Positions 25,461 to 38,895 are shown, numbered from the stretch's first letter. The stretch is DNA of 64,000 nucleotides from Nymphaea colorata (GCF_008831285.2 NC_045149.1:18119035-18183034); one strand, 5' to 3'. Program-made: numbers and translations. Notes: a model not told the origin generated them from the sequence alone.

Positions 25461-28400
25461 TATACTATGTGGCAACAATGTATAAGACATCAGTCTGGTA
25501 GCTATGCCATTGTTGATCCCTTGCATATCACATCAATAAATGTTGTTCTTTGGCATGCATGTTAAAGAAAGAAAAGTTGGATAATGATATTATGTTTATA
25601 TATCTCCCCTTTTTCTTTTTCTTTTTTCCAGGTGTTAGCTGTGTGATTTTCTCTGAATTTGTAATTCATTCTTCTTTCAGTGTCCAACTATGTATTAATT
25701 TTATGACTATTTCGTGCTAAACAAGAACTTTCTTAGATTTCAGGTTGTCATTCCCAGGACATATAGTAAATTCACCTCGAGAAGGGTCCTTACCACAGAA
25801 TGGATAGAGGGTGAAAAACTATCACAAAGTACTGAAAGTGATGTTGGAGAGCTGGTCAATGTTGGAGTTATATGCTACCTAAAACAGGTTTCATGTTTCT
25901 GTAATTTTGCAGTAGCTTTTTCTTAATATGATTAAGCTTCCTAAATTTTCTTCAAGAATAATATTTTGTCAATTGACTATCCTATACATTTTGCTGATTT
26001 TATTATTTCTATTGATTGTTTCTAGGTCATCTTTTAAGTTGATTGTCAAGAGTTACTTTAGAAATGCACAGCAATTTTTTCATCTTAACTATGCGCAGCA
26101 TTTGCTGTCCTCACTTACGCTTTAGTGTGCCAAGAAAGGGGCACATGGATTCGGCTGCCTAAATGACCAGACCAGCCAGAACCAACTTGGTTCAGATTTC
26201 TTGATACAAAGGTGAAAGCCAGTTAACAGAGCTTTAATCTGCAGTTGCAGGATGATAGCCAGGTCTGCTGTTCTCTTGAGGGCAGAAAACTTCATTTTTT
26301 CAGACTTTTTTGGTTCAGTTTGGACAAATGCGATGTAGTTATCACACTTAGTTGCCTGCAAGCTGCCGCTTAGATTTGGATCTGTTTGAGAGCTGGGCCA
26401 GCTGAATTGCTCAAAGTAGCATTAGTGAGCTGATTTGAAGCTGGCCAAGGCCAATGAGTTGTCTCAGCCCATTGTTCCCCTGCATTATCTTTCAAATGGC
26501 ACTTGCACTCTGTATCATTACCAAATGTTATTCCATTATTGTGACAGTAGTTTTCCTTTTATTCTTTCCATTTTTTTGTCTTTCTATCTATCACATTTAA
26601 TCATATATTTACAAATATGGTATATATTTGCAAACCATTTTCAAAGATGCAACCTACTTATGTCTTGGCATATCTAACTTTGTATCCTGCTGCATTACAG
26701 CTGCTTGATACTGGATTTTTCCATGCTGATCCACATCCAGGAAATCTGATCCGAACTCCAGAAGGAAAGCTGGCCATACTTGACTTTGGTATTGCTTGTC
26801 TCTCCCTTTGGCTGTATTAACAGTTCATCTTATGCTCACTAGTATGTGATATCGGAAAACAACTTCAGTTAGAAAATGGATTTCCAGAATGTGAAAACTC
26901 TCTCTTTCTATCTAGTATACATACATACGTACAACATGACACGTGCTGAGTTCTAAACTATTTTTCCATACGAACACTAAAATTTACAGATACAGCGTAA
27001 AAGACCTATTAATCCTTTTTTTTTCTAGTTGACACCTGTGTATGCTTCCCATAAGAACAACACTCGCATGGTAGAGCTCCAAGCATTGTGTGGCGATTAT
27101 GTTCAATTACAACTCCAGCTTCTTGCAATTTTTTCCATGATAGTGCTTGTTCATGTGCAATATGCTACATCACACATTCTCTGTAGCTTGTGTAGCAGAA
27201 TATTAGAAGGTGAATATGGACATGGTATTGAATTTATTAATTGGGGAAACATCATGTGTGCAGACAACAGCACTCACATGGTAGATCTCCAAACATTGTA
27301 TGCTGATTATGTTCAATTTCAACTCCAGCTTGCAATTTTTTCCATGACTGTGCTTGTTCATGTGCAATATGCTAGATCACACCTTCTCTGTAGCTTGTGT
27401 AACAGAATATTGGATAGTGAATATGCACATGGTATTGATCTTTATTAATTTGGGTATCATGTGGAAAACAAACAACAATATAAGATTTGTGGAAACATTA
27501 TAAGAGAATGGCCAAGTTTATGATTTCTGTGCTTCTAATATTTAGTTAAATTGGATAAAATTGTAACTATTATGTTGATAACGTCTTAGGATCATAGTAG
27601 AGAACATGTGTATGTCAACGTGTTTGGCCCCAAGATCTTTGATTCTTTGATAACCATTCCTTTTTTTATGATGAATCAAAATTTTATTATGGATAAATTA
27701 GATTTCTATTATAAAGCTTGTCACTAGGTCAACTAGCAGGTTTATTTGTTTCTGATATGCAAGAGGTGTCAAAGGAGCACAGTCCAAAAGGTTAAGGTAC
27801 TTAGGGCAATTTCTCACAAGAATTGAAATTCTGGGGCTTTTGACTTTCAAAAATATCCCTTGCAAGTTAAAATGAATTTAGAATTTCCCTTTTTCTTCCA
27901 TGACAAAATTTCATATATCACACGTAGGTCTTATCTGAGATAGCTTTAAAGGTTTCTTCACAAAAATGTAAATCAAGTTGACAAGTTTTAAATATTGGAA
28001 AATTTTGTTTCTCACTAGGAAGTTGTAAGCAGTGTTGATTTTGCAGTCATTTTTACCTTGGCTTTTTAAAATCGATGTTGTTGACAGAAGTTACTGAACT
28101 TTCATCTGAAACACAACTGCTAAGCTTTTTAAGTAGGTGTGTATGCTTGTGCTAGAGCCACATCAAACTTAGAACATTGTATTTAAGAATTTCATTTTAT
28201 AAATGTTGCAACGAAGAAAAAGGGATAGGAAGTACTTCTTTAAGGATGCTACGGCTTCATAAATTTCTTCTCAGGAGAAGGGTTCTGTTCCCATCCTAAC
28301 AAATAGATTTACTGGCAATCCATCACTTTAAGTAGGACTTGAAATCTGATTAACCTATATGATGCAATCTAACTATCCTGTCCATCAAAAACCTAGTTAG

Positions 28401-31400
28401 AGGAAAGTAACCATTATTAAGTTTCAAAAGGAAAGGCCCTCAGTTTAGCAATGATTAATTTCTAATATGCTGGTTCACTCTTGTCAGATCCATAGCCTTC
28501 TAACGTGATGATACAACACTTTGTTTCCTACCAACACTTCTGGAAGAAGCATAATGAATCATCAATATTTTTTGCATGGAAGCATTGTAATTTTTTATTT
28601 CATTGATGAACCTGTGTCTTGTCAAAAACAACCCAGCACTCTGAAGGAATGTGTGGAAAATTTGAGGTTGATAATGAATTCATCTTAAGAATATCACTGT
28701 CGCTGAAGAAACAAGGTTTTAACTTTTAAGAAGTGAAAAAGGCAGTCTGTAGACTCTGCACAAAGAACGTTTTAAATACGAGAAAATCCGATGTTCCTTT
28801 TAAAATTTAATGTATTCATCCCTTGGGAGTATTTGTGTAATGCCACAAATGTTTAGTCCTTATCGAAGATTGTGAGGAATCTTCAAGGGTTTATAAAGGG
28901 GGTCATTGATGAGAAGATTGTCCTGGTTCCTAGCCTTTTGAGGTTGGAACCGAAACTGTTAGGGGGGCGGGTTGGGATCCGCCGAACCAAGGCCCGAGCC
29001 CGGGAGTGGGTGGGGTTATTATAATTTGAACATTGCTCCATAGACTCGTCTACTTTCTACTAGATCATCTTGTGAGCAAGCATATATGCAAGTAAATATG
29101 CTGACAGTTTTTAACTGCATATTAATCTTTCTTCAAATATTTTTGCCATTGCACGTCATTAAGATGAATGTTTGATATATCAGATATTACGGAGAGATGG
29201 TGGCAGAATTCATAAGAATCTACGGTCATAAGAATCTATGGTTATGTTCTCTGAATTTTCTTTTGGAAATTTATTAAACATGTTAGATGTCAAACCCAAA
29301 GGAATTATGTGTCCTGAGAATTGGTTGCAACACCATGATATGGAAACCGTTTTAGCATTCACATTGTTTGCCCTTACTAGCTTCGTACGGCAACAGTTCT
29401 AGTATGTAATGGTGATTGCAATCTAATGTTGCTGATGTGACTATTCCAGAGGTTTCTCTATGACTGGTTCCTAAATGTTGATATTACTCTAATTTGCCTA
29501 ATTATTGCTGCAGGACTCGTGACTAAGTTGACAGATGATCAAAAATATGGGATTATTGAAGCAATAGCTCACCTCATTCATCGTGATTATGCTGCCATTA
29601 TTAAGGACTTCGTTAAGCTTGGTTTCATTCCAGATGGTGTCAACTTAGAACCAATCCTGCCTGTTTTGGCTAAAGTCTTTGATCAAGCACTTGAAGGAGG
29701 AGGGGCGAGGAACATCAATTTTCAGGAGTTGGCATCAGATCTAGCCCAAATTACATTTGACTACCCATTTCAAATACCTCCTTATTTTGCACTGATAATC
29801 AGAGCTATTGGTGTGCTTGAAGGCATAGCTTTAGTGGGGAACCCTGAGTTTGCTATTGTTGATGAAGCTTATCCATACCTTGCCCAGGTACTCTTTTACA
29901 CTTTGCAAATAAAAGTTTTTCATTCTGAGGACTCTAGTAGCCTTTCTGAAATTTCCTTTACTGACATATGTTAGCTTTTGCTGAGAAAGGTGTAATCTTG
30001 GAAGTAATTGTATGATTGCAGTCCCTTCGAAGACTTCAGGTTTTTATTTGATGTGGATGGTTGGGATCTATCTGGAACCTTTTTTTGTGTGGGTTTTCAT
30101 GAGCATCTGCTTGTTACTTGAAGTGGTCACGCTCCCTGTTCTATCGCTCTCTAAATGGTTGTGTTACTGTCTAAATTTAGTTCGTGCATAAAGAAAAATT
30201 GTGCAAATTGGTTGAGTTATTGGAATTGTTGTAGAAACGCCTGATGTTAGGGCAGTTTTTGTAAGAAATCATCAAGTTGTTGGGCAAGGATGGAAAAGCT
30301 ATTCCTGCCATATGGCATTTTTAAACCGAAGGGCACGTTTATGATCTTCCACTAGTAAGTGACAGCTGTGTGGACAAAAGTGCACTAAAGGACGTAGGAG
30401 TTCAGCAGGTTTTGCCACTTTGACGTGGATTCTGATCGTACCCACTGATCATGCAGTCTGGCATTATAGAGGTCGTAACCTATTTCTACTTATAATGCGT
30501 TAAACAAATTGTAAGCACAACCAATTTTTTTTTCCTATTTCTTGATGTTTTTTGTAGGTTGCATGCGAAGGTAAGAATTCGATCGTGCATCAAATTTTAA
30601 TTCTTATGGTGCTGCTGCTTCATGTTCTTTTTCCGTCTGATTATGCTGCATAAAACGTAGGTGTCCTTTCCTTCAGCTGTGTTGGCAGAGAGGATACCTT
30701 CCTACTGTTGTGTGAATGTATGCTGCAACACTCTGAAGCCACAGTTGAAATGCTACAAAATGGAGGCTAAACTTACTGTCAATGAAAAAAAGTAATGAGA
30801 CCACTTCATAATCCATGAGTCAGGAAAGACATGTTCAGGTTACTAACTGAAGGCAGAGCACAAATAACTGTTTGTAGGAAAATCTTTGAAGCAATTTGAT
30901 TTTTTGGCTTATCAGTCTTGAAGAGTCTTTGTTTCAGGGTGTATATATTATTTACGTACTTTGTATTTCAGTTTGCAGGTGGTTGATCCAGAATTTACTT
31001 TTCCCTTTTTCCTGTTTTCAGAGGCTGTTGACTGACGAGTCCCCTAGGCTGAGGAGTGCGTTGCGCTATATAATATATGGAAAAACAGGCGTTTTTGATG
31101 CAGAAAGATTTATTGATGTCATGCAAGCATTTGAGAATTTCATAACAGCAGCTAAAAGTGGAGGTGGGGAGAGCCTCAATGGAGATATGGCTGGTCTTGG
31201 AATTTTAGAAAGCCAGAATGGATTTTTGTCGATGGTGTCATCTAATGCATCTCAGCCTGACCAAGTTCGGACAAGAGCTGCATTAGCTTTCCTTCTATCG
31301 GAGAAGGGGAATTTTTTCAGAGAGTTCATTTTAGATGAAGTACGGAAATTGAACGGTCCAATTAATTCCTCCCTGCCATTGATATCTTGGTTGAGACCTA

Positions 31401-33453
31401 TGAATTATCGTGTGCTGATTTATGGTTGTCCTTTGCACTTTCTAGTTCCGTCTATCTACACTGATTAACAAGCACTTTTTAGAAAGCTTGAAACTGGTAA
31501 TAGGGTTGATGCCACCTAAAAGGGAAACTTACATTTACCAATGGTCCAGCATCCACCTCTTCCATAAGGGATCAATGTCTCACCTTTATCCAGCAGAAAT
31601 TTGAGCGACAACATTATTTTCCTTTATGAACCCTGCCATCACTTTCGTCCAACATTGTTTTAGTTGGAACAGGAAGGGGTGAAGCCACGGCCATGAAATT
31701 TTGAAAATAACGAATTGATATTGAACTTTTGTAAAGAACCTTTGTCGACCTCCTTAAAGTTTTGACAAAGTAAGAATAGAGTCCTCCTGTATAACTTCTC
31801 TGATTCTTCCTCTGGATGAGGATCCCAGCCTGTCTATTTGATACACTTGTACAAAGGTAATCTTACCAACCATGTCTCCTTCCATGTTCTTATGTATTGC
31901 CGTTAGTAGAAGTTAACAAGTTTATTAAATTCTTTTGTCCCTGTCAAACTGTACTCTACACTGGCGTGTGTGTGCGCATTTGCATGCATGTGTTTGTGTG
32001 TATATGTGTGCTTTTTAGTTTACACAATTATTTCTAGATGTAAACAAGTCATTTTCGTTTGGCGCTTATTTGTTAATACTTAGAGGGTAAAATTCATTTC
32101 GTAACCATCATAGGGAAAGCAGTAAAATCCTGCAGGTCCTTGCAGACCCTAGCAGGTATTTGTTACTCTTGCAGCAACCGATGCTGATGTTGAACCATTA
32201 CTCTCCCATCCATCAGCCACGAGCTGCCCACTGTACCAATCCTTTAGGTCTAGGAGCTAATCTGTTTTAGCTCCAGTGTGATACCGGCTGTGAGGCATCA
32301 TTTCAAGTGTTACGTATTCACCAATGTTGTGGAGTTTTAGATCCACTAGTGGCAACTGAAGTCGGTAGATTGTTAAAATCTAGAATAAGAGAATACTTGA
32401 CTGAGTGATACTTTTTATTCTTATTTGCAGTAAGTTAGCATACTTCTGGTGGTGTAGAACCTCAACGATAGGGCTTATGTATACTTTGGCTTATGCAAGG
32501 GGGCAGCTCTCATGTGATTCGAACTTTTTCTGCTTTCGTGACAGCTGAAGCCTTACTGATAACACCTACCTCTTGGGCCTAAAAATATGATGTGCATGTT
32601 CATGTGTACAATGGCTGTATACCCACTAGTTAAGCTGCCCATTGATTATTGTGTTTGACATTTAAAACAGATTGTAAAGGGGATTGACGCTGTTTCTAGA
32701 GACCAGCTGGTTCAAATAGCTGCTGCTTTTGGAATTCAAGGCTCTGCTCCCATTTTCGGCATGTTTCCGACGTTTGGGCCTTTAAAGCCCAGAGTCTTGC
32801 TGCCTAGAATAACAGAGGAGGACAAGGTCTCGTTAAACAACGTCCAAATGATTGTCAAGTTTCTAACAAGCGGGACTTCAGCGACAAGAACAATGGGCCA
32901 GGTAAATCGAAGACCATGTTTGTATCAACTGATATTTGCTTGCACTTTTTCTGAGATTGGTTACTCTTCCCTCCTTTGAAATAAAAACCTTAGGCCACAT
33001 GCATCTATTTGGTGGCTTGCCTGAAGTTGAAAGCGTTAGGATCGTTGATCTGTCTTCAAGAACTCCATCACATTTCCTTCCAAAAATGTTAGCAAAATTT
33101 GTATGTACATGTCACACGGACATGACATGGATAATATCGCTGTGTAGGCATTACTTAATTGTCAGTGAGTTATCTGGTTCACCTATCTTCATGTAAAAGT
33201 TCAGCCTTGTGCATGGTCTCCACGTCGTGCCATTTTCCAGATGCATGCTTGTATCTTTTTAGTGGACCCGTTGAAATACACCCTTGATGAATGCCATTTG
33301 CTTTTCTGAATTTTGCAGGAAGTAAACGTCCTACACGTTGCGCAGGAGTTGCTTCCAGTCTTGCCAAGCATCTCAGCTCGTGTACTTCCTGAGGTGATCA
33401 ATCGTCTATCTTCAAGGGTAATGGCACGCCTGCTGCGCGAGTTGTTTCTATAG
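21976..33453 (+). CDS. ABC1K3: ABC1K3-type plastid ABC1 atypical kinase
   Basis: Complete gene. Exons: 21976-22182, 22276-22425, 22553-22729, 23078-23221, 23692-23797, 23987-24135, 24267-24392, 25744-25887, 26701-26788, 29514-29887, 31022-31339, 32671-32901, 33319-33453; all GT-AG, in frame, about 782 aa. The Ser/Arg-rich, acid-poor N-terminus fits a chloroplast transit peptide. ABC1-family hallmarks: [13 protein letters not shown] (198 on), Ala-rich loop AAASLGQVY (ending 268), putative ATP-contact Lys282 in VAVKVQRP, catalytic HADPHPGN (409-416), metal-binding DFG (429-431). The C-terminal extension ([27 protein letters not shown]; final [13 protein letters not shown]) is typical of the ABC1K3 branch. 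Family knowledge: plastoglobule protein influencing prenylquinone and tocopherol metabolism and chlorophyll breakdown with ABC1K1. DFG is split by a 2.7-kb intron. All key residues are present, so it looks functional. Exon-1 length is the least certain part. Confidence 0.95.
25105..25129. repeat. (TA)n microsatellite in ABC1K3 intron 7
   Basis: 25 bp of alternating TA directly left of the MITE-like element at 25141. Confidence 0.9.
25141..25339. mobile_element. MITE-like inverted-repeat element in ABC1K3 intron 7
   Basis: The ends are inverted copies of about 33 bp: left TAGAGTTACCCAACCATCTA, and the right end on the minus strand TAGAGTCACCCAGCCATCTA, the match continuing through GG[G/A]CTGT. 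The roughly 200-bp unit has no coding frame and could fold into a long hairpin; an inner pair (AAAAAGGTG and CACCTTTTT) extends the symmetry. It is bracketed by TA microsatellites. The superfamily was not determined because the target duplication is obscured. Confidence 0.6.
25369..25465. repeat. Compound (CT)n(TA)n microsatellite in ABC1K3 intron 7
   Basis: About 20 bp of CT followed by roughly 75 bp of TA with one TG interruption. Likely polymorphic and prone to slippage. Confidence 0.95.
27029..27465. repeat. Tandem duplication (about 210 bp x 2) in ABC1K3 intron 9
   Basis: Units of roughly 27029-27256 and 27257-27465 align base for base with about 85-90% identity (e.g. CTCCAGCTT, GTGCTTGTTCATGTGCAATA and CTCTGTAGCTTGTGTA in both). 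The offset is 210 bp and the second unit lacks a few bases in CAGCTTCTTGCAAT. A 139-codon frame stays open across both units on the plus strand, but no known domain is recognisable. Confidence 0.7.
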
Positions 33454-36400
33454 CCTGCTAAATTGATAATTAAAAAATGTATATTGTTGCATGTCCAATT
33501 TAATTAAAATTCTGTATACGTGCTTGTCTTTAATCAATTCATATTAGATGCGCATTGTTTTGAGAGCGGCGGCATCGATTCTACTGAAATTTCCCGTTGT
33601 CAAAAAAATTCAGCTCTCTCTCTCTCTCCCTCTCGTACCCCTGATAATGAGGCTCATGCACGATTAGCTTATGCATCACCGCTGCGACTGATCTATGATT
33701 GAAGTTTCCTGTAGCTCTAGTTGCTTCAGCGAACGCTCTCGGAAGGGGGCCTTCATTCTCTTTCACCTCCCAAGCCAACAATGATCACGGTTAGGGCCGT
33801 TAGGCGCTATAATCCACCAGGTATTTTGCATTTATTGGAATTTTCCAAATTAAGCCGTAATTTATGGTCCATAGCCACATCCATCCCTGCCTTGCACTTT
33901 TAAGACAATTTCATTCTCTGGTTACTTTAACCATGCTTAGCAGCTTATCACCCATGTATTTCATTTATGGTCTGTGATGGAATGGCTATTTTGTCAACTA
34001 ACTTATTTGTCTCTCTTTCCTTTATAGGATTGGAAGGGATTATAGGATTGGAAGGGAAACGGTTTTACTTTGTTACCGACGGTTAATTTAGAATGCTTGA
34101 GGGGACACATGTATGAGCAGCAAATAGGTAGGACTGAACCGACAAATCGTTGTAGATGACCTTTCAGGCGCCTATTACATGTATTCCCAGCAATGCGGCT
34201 CGCAGTGTGACAGACGCATGTGGACGCGGTAAAATCACGTTGACGACGGGAATGGATTCGACGGGAGAGCCTTTTTGAGATCTCGTTCTATAGAGCACAC
34301 GCCTAGGAAGGGTCGGCAAATTTTCCAAAGCATCCTGACGATTTGATTATGAACTGTATTCTGGTGCTCAAAACTGTATTGAGCGCCACATCATACCAAC
34401 CTGAAGGCTTCAAGGGAGAGAGAGAGGCCGCAGTCAAACTGGCCGCTTTCAATCTGCTGCAAAGTAGGGTTTAAGTTTCCAATAATCTTACATAAATTTC
34501 TGGAATTGCTAGCAAATGCTTCAGACAAAATATATTTACATCTTATTGACAAGTATCCCGAATTCCTGTATCACATTGGCGTCATTTCACAGCAATTGTC
34601 AGAGAACTGATAGGCTACGTGTTCCTTGCAGGGAACTATTGATTACCTGTCAGCAGTGGAACTTAGAGCAAGTACAACATGGACTAGTCCGTGGTACAGA
34701 CAACAATACAGAATTTCCATTTTCACATACAGATACCAGAAACCCCATTCAGCCTTCCCCCTCGACAAGCACCAGGAGAGGATTCTCGTGATCCTTGAAT
34801 ATCAGGCACTAGGTTTGACCGGAGCCTTCAACTGAGTAGAATCCATGAATCCATGGTCTTGCCGCTTTCAGTAGGAACTGCACAGGCCATTTTAAAAGTA
34901 AATAGGAAATTTAACAACCGAGTACAATTCATGATATTGTTACTTTCAGTAGCATCCGGACATGCTTAAAAAAAAAAAGAACATTTAACAAGAATAAGTA
35001 AAATTTACCCAAAGTTCAAATAAATAGTTCTAACGTCACAAACGCAGTCCTATCATGTTGTTGACACAACAGACGCACCAAACTGAAGAAGAAATAGAGG
35101 AAATAATTGAACGAATCTTTCTTTATCTTAGCAAGTGGTACGGAGTATGGATACTAAAAATCATCTCCATGTAAAAAAGGAAAATTTACAAATAACTGCT
35201 CAATATTTTGTGTACTTAAAAAGTGCCTACTAACATATGATAAATGAACAACAAATAACTGCTTAATCTTATAAAATAGTTCAGCAAACTTGCTTCATGA
35301 ATCAAAATATTATTACACAGAAAAAACAAAGAGAATCATAAACATTAGCCCAAAAAAATGTAAAAAGTAAGGAACTCTTTAATAAGAATATTTTCTAAGT
35401 TTCTATTATACTAAGGGCAAAATGGCCTTCTTAAATATACTCTAATATTTTCATTCATAAAATGAATCGATTTTTAAAATTAGGCGGTTATTTGTAATTT
35501 ATGACATGTTAAGCAGTTATTTAGAAGTATGTTACAGTTAGGCAGTTATTTGTAAAACTCTATAAAAAACGATCACAAATCCGAATAGCGTGCTTGACTT
35601 TAGATGCAAAAAATCGTAACTTCAAATCTTTAATACTTTAAGCTAATAAGATTCAACTAGAAACAAGGCTAGGCCATTGAAAATCACAGGCATAACCAAC
35701 TCACTGCTAGAAGAGACTAAAGAATCATCAAGAACCCCAGTTGGGTACTGTTGAATGATTTCACAAGGTTCAGATAAATCCACAATGTTAAAATGGAAAG
35801 GTAGACAAGAATTTATTACCGTATACTAATTGGATTGTTGATTTCCGAGTCACAGTTCTACATTTCAGATGTCATACGTGTGCAGCAAATTCCCAGGAGA
35901 CATTTAGGTAAGATTGAAAGGAATGAAGATCTACTTTCCAAGACTATCAAAACATTTAAAGCCAACAAATGCACAGAATAAATGCTTCCTGGCCTCAGAA
36001 ATAAGCGGGTCAAACACCAAGGCCGAATATATCTACACCTAGACGTCGTTTTAGCATATGCAGACATGTTATATTAGATGTTCTTTTCCAAATCCGCCAC
36101 CTCGAGCTCACATGTTCTACTTCTACAGAATATTATGTGTTCACCCATTGCAAAGAAATCCACCCATAGATTTTTACTCGTACTTAATACAAGGGATAGA
36201 AGCCTGGCATTCTAAATTACATATCGGAGGATATAAAGCTTCAAACTGGTATCATGCTTTTCTTAAAAATGAATGCAATTCAAATAACTAGGAAATCAAC
36301 AACATTCAAAAGGCAATGCGTTTAAGAACAAGAAATCAATATTGGTAATGAATACTTATTGCACATTATGCAAAAGAGTTCCAGTTGGATTACCCAGAAA

Positions 36401-36530
36401 AAGCAGCAACCAGACTTCACACGCAATAGGACGCAAAACCAAGAACGGGTTGAACCACCATTTCCATGGAAGAACCAACAATTAACTGCTATCAAAAAGT
36501 ACGCCACCGTGAATAGACCATGTTCCTGCA
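33454..36530. other. Tail-to-tail region between ABC1K3 and the SUVH gene
   Basis: Contains the 3'UTRs of both convergent genes, whose ends I cannot place. It holds a short CT run (33612-33633), a local duplication of TATAGGATTGGAAGGGA near 34025-34058, and otherwise AT-rich sequence. No RNA gene or further coding exon was recognised on either strand. Confidence 0.5.
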
Positions 36531-38895
36531 CTATGTAATAAAATTCCTGATCCACCCGTTAGCCAAACCATAATCAATAGTAAGTTCTCTCATGGGTGGA
36601 ATGTTCTCCATGGCAAAAAGCATGAGGTGAGGATAAGAAATATTTTCATGGTCATACAAAACAAATTGAACCAGCACATTTGGAACAAAACTATGGTTGA
36701 GATAGCACCCCACACTTCTAACCCTCGAAACATCAATGCCATATTCCAGTGGTGACAGACATGGAGCATCCAACTGCCCAGAATGCGGAATGATATTAGA
36801 AACATTACCCCACTCCATCCATCGGTGGGGAAACTGCGCTGCATAAATCAGATTATCCCCATTCATGGATACCAGAACAGCCTGCTGCCTAGTTAGTACA
36901 ACCCCTGCAAATTCACATATAAATTTTCCAGCCTTAATCAAGTCTAGAGACCGAACCCCCCAACCAGATTCCCTTGTTCTGAAGACCTCCAACTGGTGCT
37001 TCACCCCAGTCTGAGTCACTCTGTTGCGGCAGGTTGGTGGACAACGACACAAACTTCCACATTCATATATCAATGGTCTACCTCTCACAAGAACCCCTTC
37101 TCGGTCATAGGGAAAGTCTCCCCCATTTCGTCTCATACAAAAGCACCCGAGTGAACACCCAGATACACAATCACAACCACCTGAATTCCCCATCCACAAG
37201 CCATACGCAGGATAAATAGGACTGGCCGTGTAACTGTACGACATGGGCCCTCGATCAGAATCCAAGTCATTGAAAAGATACACGGGAATTTTCTCTTTCC
37301 CATTAGAGAGATCAAAATGCACTAGTCCACTTCGACAGTTTGGATTCAACTTCATGTTCCCTGCTAATTTGAACAATGAACTACCCATTTCAGGCTGTTG
37401 CGGGCTCCTGACAAGTCTATACTTGTACACACTAAAACCCGACTTTCCGATGTCCAACCATGTGTCACAGATTCGATAGAGTCCATCATAGATATACACC
37501 TTACCTGGTAAGAAAATGCTCAGTACGTAACAAGAAAAATGGACGGGAGGAAGATGAAAAAAGTGCTCCCGAGGGGTGAGCTTGTGAGTGAAGCTACAGA
37601 TAGAGTCGCTAAACATAACATCATCTCGTTCATGGTAATCCTGGTTCGCCCGATTGAGCTTGGTTCCCAATCCCCAGTTGTTAAGTTCGTGACTCAACGA
37701 GGAGGAAGACTGCTTAGGGTATATGCCCGACTCCCGGCCAGAATGACGAGATTCAGGAAGGCTAGCTAGAAATGGCTGCCAAGAAACCCAAGCCGGGTGG
37801 GCCGGAGCTCTGATGAGCCTTATACACGAAACAGAACTCAGACGGATGCAAAGAAGAGGAGAAGGCAACCGAACCAAATGATTTCTTAGTAAACGAATAG
37901 AGCAGAGATCGGCGGAGTTGCTTACCTGAAGGGCTGCCGCCGCACTTGAATCCGCGAATAACTCTGACTTCAATCCCGTACCTCATGCTCCGCTCGAGCG
38001 CCAGATTGCCCCTTTCGAGCTTCTGATGGACGATGTGCTTCGTCGAAAAGTGAATGCGCCCACCGTGGCCGGTGTAGATGAGCACGTCCCCTCCATCCTC
38101 GTCGTCCTCGTACCCACCAGAGGCCACCACGCTCGTGGCAATCGGTTCACCCGTGAGGCTCCGGCTCGCCGGAATATAGTCAATTCCCGCCTGGAGCTGG
38201 CAATGTAACCCTATGACGACCATCTCCATCCGGAAAAAGAAAAGATCGCCGATCTCGATCCCCGGCACCGAGCCGACGAACCGGCGGTCCCGGTTGAGGC
38301 TCAGCCCGACGCTGCACATGACGGAACCCGCCTTAAGGTCGGGGCGAGACCGTGGCCCAAAGTACTCATCTTCCGAGTTTCGACCTCGCTCTTGTCGGAC
38401 GAGAAAGAGGCGGAGCGACTCGTAAAGAATCCTAGACTTCCGAATAGCGTCCCGGCAGATAAGTAACTCATTACAAACCTCCGCAGAGAAAGGAACAACG
38501 CCTTCGTCGCAAGGCGCGTCCTCCGCGGGGACGACGGCCGATCGGAGGTCGGAATGGAGGACGGTCGTGTCAGAGTCGCGATCGATACTCTCAGCATACG
38601 CCGAGTCGAGGTGATCGCCCTCGGCCGGGGCAACGGAAACAATCTGAAGATGATCCGCGTTGAAGTTCTCATGGCCATCGGGAGGCTCCTCCTTAGGCGT
38701 CAGAAGAGGGAAGGGAATCTGCAGTTCTCCCAACTCTCGGGGCTCTTCCTTAGGCTTCGGCAGCGGAAAGAGCGAATCCGGCGGCTGGAGTTCAACATTC
38801 AGGTCGGGCACTGACGGACGGAAGAGGAGAGAGCTGATCGAGAGTGCAAACGGAAGCACCGTCGGAGGCGTCCCGGAAAACGTATCGCCGTCCAT
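36531..38895 (-). CDS. SUVH9: SUVH2/SUVH9-type SRA-preSET-SET protein
   Basis: Two coding exons, 38895-37926 and 37504-36531, split-codon GT-AG junction, about 647 aa. The N-terminus is Pro/acid-rich. The SRA-YDG methyl-DNA-binding domain spans about 205-355 (GSVPGIEIGDLFFFR; GEPIATSVVASGGYEDD; YIYDGLYRI; SGFSVYKYRL). The pre-SET domain holds nine Cys (434, 436, 440, 444, 446, 472, 476, 478, 482). SET follows (ESGWGVRSLDLIKAGKFICE). The NHSxxPN motif reads NHSFVPN, the late Tyr motif reads ELTIDYG, and there is no Cys-rich post-SET, so the protein ends soon after SET. This combination marks SUVH2/SUVH9, which by family knowledge bind methylated DNA and help recruit Pol V in RNA-directed DNA methylation without methyltransferase activity. 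The frame is open upstream to a Met at 39138, but the start at 38895 is preferred because conserved sequence begins there. Exon 1 is GC-rich. Confidence 0.93.
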
